A stretch of DNA of 44,351 nt from Catenulispora pinistramenti (GTDB lineage Bacteria > Actinomycetota > Actinomycetes > Streptomycetales > Catenulisporaceae), in contig NZ_JAAFYZ010000067.1 of the NCBI RefSeq assembly GCF_018274385.1, positions 1-44,351 on the forward strand, in the 5' to 3' direction. The stretch's first letter is position 1. Every line of letters begins with the position of its first letter. Below are positions 39,204 to 44,351 of the stretch, piece after piece. The position numbers were made by a program, and so were the translations under genes. The notes under the pieces were generated by a model, which was given only the letters and a program-made list of their open reading frames with translations, searched no databases and was not told the DNA's origin.

Positions 39204-41342
39204 ATGCGGCAGCAGCACACGGGAATCCTGCGAGTCTTGTTCGACGAGGCGCACAGCGAGGCCTGGACCATCGATCCGGCCAGGGCCCTGGCCATGAATC
39301 CGGTGAATCCGGCCGACGCCGGGTACACGCATGCCGCTGATCTCCTGCGCGGACGGGGCTACGAGGTCCACGCTTTCCGCGACGGCGCGTTCGCCCCCGA
39401 GGGCCTGGCCGGCTCCGACGTCCTGGTGATCGCGCACCCGGCCGATCCGGCCCGCGAGCGCACCACCGGCGTCGGCAGCCCGGTGTTCACCGCTGCCGAG
39501 CTGGACGTCCTGCAGACCTACGTGGCCGCCGGCGGCGGTCTGGTGCTGCTGGCCGACAGCGAGCAGGACAACGGCTCCAACCTGGCCGCGCTGCTCGGCC
39601 GGTTCGGCGTCGGCATGGACCACTTCACGGTCCAGGACGCCGCGCGCCGGCACAACGGCAACGCCCGCTGGGTGCTGGCCGAGCGGGCCGCGCTGCCGGA
39701 GAGCCGGATCGAGCCGGAGGACGTGCTGGCCGGTATCGCCGAGGTCTGCTTCTACCGCTCCGGCACCTTGTTCACCGCCCAGGACGCCGACATCCTGCCG
39801 CTGCTGAACTCCTCGCCCACCGCCGACCCCGCCGACCGGCCGCTGGCCGTCGGCGTCCGGTTCGGCAAGGGCCGGGTCGCGGTGTTCGCCGACTCCGACA
39901 TGTTCGGCGACGACTCGATCGCCGACTACGACCACCGCGCGCTCTGGATCAACGCCGTCACCTGGGCCTCGCGCCGGCCGAAGCAGAACGCCGGAGCCGA
40001 CGCCGAGCCGCACCCGGTCGCGTCCTCGGCGGCCTTCGGCGAGCTGAAGGCCGCCATCGAGGAGCTGCGTCCGCTCCAGTCCAAGGACGGCTCGATCGAC
40101 TTCGAGGCCGGACATGACCGCGCTCAGGCCGAGGGCCTGGCCAGGCGGATCGGCGCCGCCGTGGAGGCTCTGGCGCCGGAGTACCCGCACGACGCCGACT
40201 ACCTCGACGCGTTCGGCAAGGACCTGCGCCGCTGGGCCGAGGACGGCTTCGGCGTGCCGGACTTCCTGGACACGCTGAGCGCGTTCCACCCGGCCGCGCA
40301 GCGCGAGGACGGCCGCGAACACCTCGTGGTGTTCCCGATGTACACCCAGAACGGCAACCTGGACCGCAACTTCGAGGCGCTGATCATCCGTACGGTGTGG
40401 CCGGACTGGATCGCCGAGCTTGAGCGGGACAAGTACCCGAACCCGCAGTTCGTGCCGATCGAGTTCGTCTCGGCCGACGCCTTCACCGCCGGCTACGACA
40501 CCAACAGCGCGGTGCTGTTCCCGGAGACCGTCGCCGTTCGCGAGACGCCGGTGTTCACCTGGGGCGCCATCATGCAGGACCGCGAGGCCGCGCGGTTCCG
40601 GATGGTCACCTCGTCCGCCGCGGCCACCCTGAAGATGTCGCTGCCGCCGGACGCCGCGCGGCTGCTGGAGGACCAGCGGCTGACGCAGGAGGTGTTCGTG
40701 CTCTGGGACCTGATCCACGACCGCACGCACAGCCACGGCGACCTGCCGTTCGACCCGTTCATGATCAAGCAGCGGATGCCGTACTTCCTGTACTCGCTGG
40801 AAGAGCTGCGCTGCGACCTGACGACGTTCCGCGCCGCGGTGCGGATGGAACGCGAAGGCGGCGCCGGCGCCTCGCACGCCCGCCTGGTCCAGTACACGAT
40901 CCTGTTCGACCGCATCTTCCGCTTCCCGATCACCGGCGGCCGGGTCCGCAACTACGACGGCCTGGGCGGCCAACTGCTGTTCGCCTACCTGCACCGCAAC
41001 GGCGTGGTCAACTGGACCGACAACCGGCTGGCCGTGGACTGGGCCCGGATCGCCGACGCGGTGATCGAGCTGGCCGCCGAGGTGGAGACGCTGTACCGGG
41101 ACGGCATCGACCGTCCCAAGCCCGCGCACTGGATGGCCGCGTACCAACTGGTCGCCGGGTACGTCGCCCCGAACCCGAACTCGGTGTGGGCCCAGGGCGT
41201 CGCCGCACTGCCGCTGGACGGCCCGCCGAAGGGGCTGGTCGACGCGGTGCTGCCGGACGAGTTCCCGCTGTCGATGTTCTACGAGGCCCTGAACAAGAAG
41301 CTGAAGCCGGTGATCGAGGCGACCCGGGGCGTCACGGCCTGA
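39204..41342 (+). CDS. DUF6421 family protein
   Basis: A 712-residue soluble protein I associate with the actinobacterial family DUF6421; function unknown. Residues 1-260 read like a ThuA/DUF4350-type class I amidotransferase-like fold: LRVLFDEAHSEAW, LLRGRGYEVHAF, DVLVIAHPAD, LDVLQTYVAAGGGLVLLADS and GKGRVAVFADSDMFGDD. The rest includes VVFPMYTQNGNLDRNFEALIIRTVWPDWIAELE and the cluster DLIHDRTHSHGDLPFDPF (His505, His509, His511) followed by YSLEELRCDL (Glu533-Glu534), which could bind a metal. No signal peptide. It is followed by an SDR gene and threonine aldolase on the same strand and may be co-transcribed with them. Confidence 0.75.
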   Translation: MRQQHTGILRVLFDEAHSEAWTIDPARALAMNPVNPADAGYTHAADLLRGRGYEVHAFRDGAFAPEGLAGSDVLVIAHPADPARERTTGVGSPVFTAAELDVLQTYVAAGGGLVLLADSEQDNGSNLAALLGRFGVGMDHFTVQDAARRHNGNARWVLAERAALPESRIEPEDVLAGIAEVCFYRSGTLFTAQDADILPLLNSSPTADPADRPLAVGVRFGKGRVAVFADSDMFGDDSIADYDHRALWINAVTWASRRPKQNAGADAEPHPVASSAAFGELKAAIEELRPLQSKDGSIDFEAGHDRAQAEGLARRIGAAVEALAPEYPHDADYLDAFGKDLRRWAEDGFGVPDFLDTLSAFHPAAQREDGREHLVVFPMYTQNGNLDRNFEALIIRTVWPDWIAELERDKYPNPQFVPIEFVSADAFTAGYDTNSAVLFPETVAVRETPVFTWGAIMQDREAARFRMVTSSAAATLKMSLPPDAARLLEDQRLTQEVFVLWDLIHDRTHSHGDLPFDPFMIKQRMPYFLYSLEELRCDLTTFRAAVRMEREGGAGASHARLVQYTILFDRIFRFPITGGRVRNYDGLGGQLLFAYLHRNGVVNWTDNRLAVDWARIADAVIELAAEVETLYRDGIDRPKPAHWMAAYQLVAGYVAPNPNSVWAQGVAALPLDGPPKGLVDAVLPDEFPLSMFYEALNKKLKPVIEATRGVTA

Positions 41343-41411
41343 TCCGGCGCCCCCATATCCTGTCCGCACACTGATCCGCGGGTCTGAAGTCTGAATGGAG
41401 ACAGCAGCACC

Positions 41412-42125
41412 ATGAGCCTTAACAACCAGTCCGTGGTCGTGGTGGCCGGCGCCGGCGGCGGGGCCGGCGGCGCCGTGGTGCGGGCCCTGACCGCGGCCGG
41501 CGCGACCGTCATCGGCATCGACACCACGACCGAGAACGCCGAGCGGGCCGCGGCGGTCGCCGTCGGACCGGGCCGCGCCGTCCCGGCCGTGGTGGACCTG
41601 CTCGACGCCGAGGCGACCAAGGCGTTCGCCGAGGGCGTGCTGAAGGACTACGGCCGGGTGGACGGCGTGATCCACCTGGTCGGCGGCTGGCGCGGTTCGA
41701 AGAGCTTCGGCGAGACCAAGCTGGCGGACTGGGACCTGCTGCACAAGCTGCTGGTCCAGACCCTGCAGCACACCTCGCTGGCCTTCCACGACGCCCTGGA
41801 CGCCGCCGGGGACGGCCGCTTCGTGCTGATCTCGGCGACCGCGGCCTCCGCCCCGACCGCCGGCAACGCCGCCTACGGCGCGGCCAAGGCCGCCGCCGAG
41901 GCCTGGACCCTGGCGCTGGCCGACAACTTCAAGAAGGGCGGCGACAACGCGGCCGCGGTGGTGCTGGTGGTCAAGGCACTGCTGACCGACGCCATGAAGG
42001 AAGCCAAGCCGGAGGGCAAGTTCCCCGGCTACACCCACGTGGACGACCTGGCCGCCGAGATCGTGAAGCTGTTCGCCCAGCCGGCCGCCGAGGTCAACGG
42101 CACCCGCGTCCGCCTCGCGCCCTGA
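41412..42125 (+). CDS. SDR-family oxidoreductase
   Basis: A 237-residue short-chain dehydrogenase. The Rossmann loop is VVVVAGAGGGAGGAVVRAL (an unusually Gly-rich variant of TGxxxGxG), then VDLLDAEAT, VDGVIHLVGGW in place of NNAG, a serine in RFVLISATAA and YGAAKAA with the catalytic Tyr and Lys. Substrate unknown. It starts 69 bp after the DUF6421 gene and ends 90 bp before threonine aldolase. The gap after it contains a four-copy 12-bp repeat. Confidence 0.88.
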   Translation: MSLNNQSVVVVAGAGGGAGGAVVRALTAAGATVIGIDTTTENAERAAAVAVGPGRAVPAVVDLLDAEATKAFAEGVLKDYGRVDGVIHLVGGWRGSKSFGETKLADWDLLHKLLVQTLQHTSLAFHDALDAAGDGRFVLISATAASAPTAGNAAYGAAKAAAEAWTLALADNFKKGGDNAAAVVLVVKALLTDAMKEAKPEGKFPGYTHVDDLAAEIVKLFAQPAAEVNGTRVRLAP

Positions 42126-42133
42126 GCTGTGTA

Positions 42134-42199
42134 TCCGTCTTTGACATCCCTGTCCGTCTTTGACATCTGTATCCGTCTTTGACCTGATCCGTCTTTGAC
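42134..42199. repeat. Four copies of TCCGTCTTTGAC before threonine aldolase
   Basis: TCCGTCTTTGAC begins at 42134, 42153, 42172 and 42188, spaced 19, 19 and 16 bp. It is T-rich, unlike anything nearby, and the last copy ends four bases before the AAGGAA ribosome site. An operator array, leader RNA element or recent tandem expansion are possible. Confidence 0.9.
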
Positions 42200-42215
42200 T
42201 CATAAGGAACCACCC

Positions 42216-43277
42216 GTGACCATCACCCGTCGCCACGACCTGGACTACCGCGGCTTCGCCAGCGACAACTACGCCGGGATCCACCCGGAGATCCTGGAGG
42301 CGATCGCCGTCGCCAACGGCGGTCACCAGATCTCCTACGGCGAGGACGTCTACACCGAGCACCTCCAGGAGATCTTCCAGGGCCACTTCGGCCCGCGCGC
42401 CGAGGCCTTCCCGGTGTTCAACGGCACCGGCGCCAACGTGGTCGCGATGGACTCGATGATCGAGCGCTGGGGCTCGGTGATCACCGCGGCGACCGCGCAC
42501 ATCAACGTCGACGAATGCGGCGCCCCGGAGAAGGTCGGCGGCCTGAAGCTGCTGACCGTGGCCACCCCGGACGGCAAACTCACCCCGGAGCTGATCGACA
42601 CCCACGCCTGGGGCTGGGGCGACCAGCACCGCGCGCAGCCGCTGGTGGTCGCGATCACCCAGTCCACCGAGCTCGGGACCTGCTACACCCCCGAGGAGAT
42701 CAAGGCGATCTGCGACCACGCGCACCAGCACGGCATGAAGGTCTTCCTGGACGGCTCCCGCCTGGTCAACGCCGCCGCCACCCTGGGCCGCCCCTTCCGC
42801 GAGTTCACCACCGACGCCGGCGTGGACGTCCTGAGCTTCGGCGGCACCAAGAACGGCCTGATGCTGGGCGAGTGCGTGGTGGTACTCAACCCCGACGCCG
42901 CACACGGCGTGCAGTACCTGCGCAAGATGTCGATGCAGCTGGCCTCCAAGATGCGCTTCATCTCGGCCCAGTTCGAAGCCCTGCTCTCCGGCGACCTGTG
43001 GCTGCGCAACGCCTCCCACGCCAACGCGATGGCCCAGCGCCTCGCCACGGCGGTCCGCGACGTCCCGGGCGTGACCGTCACCCAGCAGGTACAGGCGAAC
43101 GCGGTATTCGCGCTCCTCCCACGCGACGTCACCGAGCGCCTCCAGAAACGCTTCCGCTTCTACACCTGGAACGAGCACACCGGCGAGGTCCGCTGGATGT
43201 GCTCCTTCGACACCACGGAGGCGGACATCGACGCGTTCGCGGCCGCGGTGCGCGAGGAGATGAGCCACGGGAGCTAA
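42216..43277 (+). CDS. ltaE: Low-specificity L-threonine aldolase family protein
   Basis: A 353-residue PLP enzyme, predicted to cleave L-threonine or allo-threonine to glycine and acetaldehyde. The family opening FASDNYAGIHPEILEAI, the PLP-phosphate region FNGTGANVVAM, the cofactor Asp in VFLDGSRLVNAAA (Asp179) and the Schiff-base Lys212 in LSFGGTKNGLM are all present. GTG 42216 with AAGGAA at 42204-42209 is chosen; an in-frame TTG at 42195 lies inside the repeat array. It is the last gene of a same-strand run after DUF6421 and the SDR. Beta-eliminating lyase activity on another amino acid is an alternative. Confidence 0.92.
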   Translation: MTITRRHDLDYRGFASDNYAGIHPEILEAIAVANGGHQISYGEDVYTEHLQEIFQGHFGPRAEAFPVFNGTGANVVAMDSMIERWGSVITAATAHINVDECGAPEKVGGLKLLTVATPDGKLTPELIDTHAWGWGDQHRAQPLVVAITQSTELGTCYTPEEIKAICDHAHQHGMKVFLDGSRLVNAAATLGRPFREFTTDAGVDVLSFGGTKNGLMLGECVVVLNPDAAHGVQYLRKMSMQLASKMRFISAQFEALLSGDLWLRNASHANAMAQRLATAVRDVPGVTVTQQVQANAVFALLPRDVTERLQKRFRFYTWNEHTGEVRWMCSFDTTEADIDAFAAAVREEMSHGS

Positions 43278-43282
43278 GGCCT

Positions 43283-43294
43283 AAGGCGCGCCTT
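43283..43294. terminator. Short palindrome between convergent genes
   Basis: AAGGCGCGCCTT is a perfect 12-bp palindrome, flanked by GGCCT and AGGCC, in the 41-bp gap between convergent stops. The stem would be small. Confidence 0.3.
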
Positions 43295-43318
43295 CCAGGC
43301 CGGTCGGCTCACCCGAGG

Positions 43319-43840
43319 CTATCGCCGCGGGGCGAGCCAACCGGCCTTCTCGATGATCTCGCGAGCCGAGTCCCCCTCCGAGCGGTTGTGCGTGGAGACG
43401 ACGAAGTCCCGGATCCTGTCGAGGTCGGTCCGCGCCCGGAAGACGTCGACCCAGCGGCGCAGCCGTTCCCGCCAGAACTCGTTCGGCTCACGCGCCGCCA
43501 CCCGCTGCTTGAGAACGGCCTCCGGCGCGGTCAACTCGCACACGGCGAGGCTCGCGCCAGGCACCGCTTCGCGCAGAAGCGCCAACTCCTTCTCGTCCTC
43601 GATGACGCCGGACAGCAGGAGCCTGAGACCGGGAATCGCGGCGTAGTGAGGATAGATCGCCTTAAGATTCGCGCGCGCGAAAGAATGATCCTGGCCCGGG
43701 AACACCAGGGAGATCTCATCCAGATCGATCACCCCGTGGGGCACGTCGGCCTCCCGAAGGACTTCGGAGACGGCCCGGGCCAGGGTCGTCTTTCCGGAAC
43801 CCGGCGATCCGTGCAGGAACAGTACATCGATGTTTTCCAC
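43319..43840 (-). CDS. Small P-loop kinase-like ATPase
   Basis: A 173-residue P-loop NTPase of the nucleoside/shikimate-kinase-like AAA_33 type. Walker A is LHGSPGSGKTTLARAVSEVL (about 9-28), the Walker-B-like strand is HGVIDLDEISLVFPG, and a lid-type basic region is KQRVAAREPNEFWRERLRRW. Such proteins phosphorylate small molecules or act as antibiotic phosphotransferases, but the substrate cannot be told. ATG 43840 lies next to the presumed promoter; no strong ribosome site is seen. Slightly lower GC around its start (LKAIYPHY region) than in neighbours. Confidence 0.82.
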   Translation of the reverse strand: MENIDVLFLHGSPGSGKTTLARAVSEVLREADVPHGVIDLDEISLVFPGQDHSFARANLKAIYPHYAAIPGLRLLLSGVIEDEKELALLREAVPGASLAVCELTAPEAVLKQRVAAREPNEFWRERLRRWVDVFRARTDLDRIRDFVVSTHNRSEGDSAREIIEKAGWLAPRR

Positions 43841-43879
43841 TTGCTGAACTTAATGCCGTGTCAGGCAATCTTGCCGGGA

Positions 43880-43936
43880 GTTTGCGACGTGGTTCGTGAG
43901 GTGGTTCGTGAGGTGGTTTGCGACGTGGTCCGTGAC
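43880..43936. repeat. 12-bp minisatellite
   Basis: GTGGTTCGTGAG occurs at 43889 and 43901, followed in phase by GTGGTTTGCGAC (43913) and GTGGTCCGTGAC (43925), with a partial unit GTTTGCGAC before them. That makes four full 12-bp units plus a fragment. Confidence 0.85.
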
Positions 43937-44194
43937 GTGTCGGTCGGCGGGCGGGATCCGTTGTCGGGTGGAGCTTGTTGGGGGCTGGAGTTTGCGGGCC
44001 GGGTTGCGGTTGGGGTGTGGGTTTCAAAGCTTTTTACGGCCTTCGGTCATAGTTGTGCCGGTTCGGGGTTCGGGTCGGCGAGTCTGTGTGTCGGCTGCCG
44101 GTTCGCGCGTTCACAACCCCGCCGCACCTCAGGCCTCTTCAACTCCAGCAAGTCAGAGCACGGGCACAGACAAGATCAACAGCCACAGGCCAGA

Positions 44195-44240
44195 TCAAGA
44201 GCTGAAGGTCAAGAGCTGAAGGTCAAGGTCAAGGTCAAGG
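44195..44240. repeat. Nested 14-bp and 6-bp tandem repeats
   Basis: TCAAGAGCTGAAGG is repeated at 44195-44208 and 44209-44222 and followed by TCAAGG three times (44223-44240). The hexamer is an abbreviated form of the 14-mer, as expected from replication slippage. Confidence 0.85.
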
Positions 44241-44326
44241 GCTAGCCGGAAAATGGAGGTGCCGATGGCAGGGTGGAGTGTTCCGGCTGCCCGGAAGGTT
44301 TGTGGTTGTGGCGGGTGGGGGCTGGG

Positions 44327-44351
44327 TCAGGCTGCTTCGGTGAGGGGGACG
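44327..44351 (-). CDS. Possible 3' end of a gene entering from the right
   Basis: On the reverse strand a frame from the window edge reads VPLTEAA and then TGA (44329-44327). Seven residues are too few to identify anything; the ending merely looks like a real C-terminus. Confidence 0.15.

Larger units (their letters stand above)
43841..44326. other. Apparently non-coding stretch with tandem repeats
   Basis: About 485 bp with open frames on both strands but no convincing codon bias, family match or ribosome site. It contains the 12-bp and 14/6-bp repeats listed separately, an AT-richer patch (TTTCAAAGCTTTTTACGG near 44021-44038), and a small TTCCGG-CTGC-CCGGAA hairpin at 44281-44296. The low-complexity G/T-rich composition suggests decayed or intergenic DNA. 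Confidence 0.5.

Noticed and set aside
39180..43268. 1362-codon open frame on the minus strand
   Set aside because: It is the antisense of the DUF6421, SDR and threonine aldolase genes, whose plus-strand products carry clear family motifs; the antisense product has none.
44240..44351. Insertion-sequence end at the right edge
   Set aside because: Short inverted matches such as TTCCGG/CCGGAA occur, but there is no defined terminal repeat, target duplication or transposase sequence in the window.
1..44351. CRISPR array, rRNA or tRNA genes, biosynthetic megasynthase
   Set aside because: No regularly spaced 25-40-bp repeats, no rRNA-like sequence and no complete tRNA were seen; FabH stands alone without PKS or NRPS modules.

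Overview
The window is a stretch of very GC-rich (roughly 70%) actinobacterial chromosome. The evidence is strong G/C bias at third codon positions, many GTG and TTG starts, an RsbW-like ATPase and Scr1-type HTH module, a 'conservon' signalling operon, a CsoR repressor and a Nur-type nickel operator. A Streptomyces- or Catenulispora-like soil actinomycete fits best; the genus is a guess. About 43 coding units are tightly packed on both strands, mostly as short operons or single genes, each next to its own regulator.

Region by region. 1-2.1 kb is worn: a truncated MFS exporter at the window edge, twin palindromic operators, a tyrosine recombinase missing its catalytic C-terminus, and a glycosyltransferase with an internal deletion. 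2.2-5.2 kb holds a membrane acyltransferase with an SGNH domain, overlapped by a GNAT acetyltransferase. 5.2-7.0 kb is a TetR repressor divergent from a TIM-barrel protein, with a clear operator between. 7.0-9.0 kb is a GAF histidine kinase and LuxR-type response regulator. 9.1-11.1 kb is an SDR and queA.

11.05-13.98 kb is a lower-GC island inserted exactly at the 3' end of queA. The last 12 codons of queA appear twice, once on each side, differing mainly at wobble positions. The island carries a 76-aa protein, a DUF6879 protein (apparently with a CTG start), an Scr1/DUF5753 HTH regulator, a 91-aa unknown and an RsbW-like ATPase, but no integrase. The displaced original queA tail and its terminator lie at 13.98-14.05 kb. 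This is the most interesting structure in the window.

14.1-17.6 kb: TetR, DUF1801, two hotdog thioesterases facing each other across double terminators, and a NiCoT nickel/cobalt permease preceded by two abutting Nur-like boxes. 17.8-20.1 kb: a bifunctional class A penicillin-binding protein. 20.2-22.0 kb: peptide deformylase, CsoR with a candidate operator, and a SIMPL-domain protein. 22.0-25.8 kb: alpha/beta hydrolase and PadR repressor with a 15-bp-phased operator array, a cysteine-less DsbA-like/TPR fusion, and FabH.

25.8-31.9 kb is one minus-strand operon: sensor kinase, roadblock protein, small GTPase, branched-chain-type solute-binding lipoprotein and FAD monooxygenase. It resembles a conservon but lacks the DUF742 gene. 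32.3-36.9 kb: a W-G repeat protein and a strongly asymmetric heterodimeric ABC exporter. 36.9-39.0 kb: GlxA-type regulator and quinone oxidoreductase. 39.2-43.3 kb: DUF6421 protein, SDR and threonine aldolase, the last preceded by a four-copy 12-bp repeat. 43.3-44.35 kb: a small P-loop kinase and about 480 bp of apparently non-coding DNA with minisatellites.

Family assignments rest on motifs read by eye. No similarity search was run.
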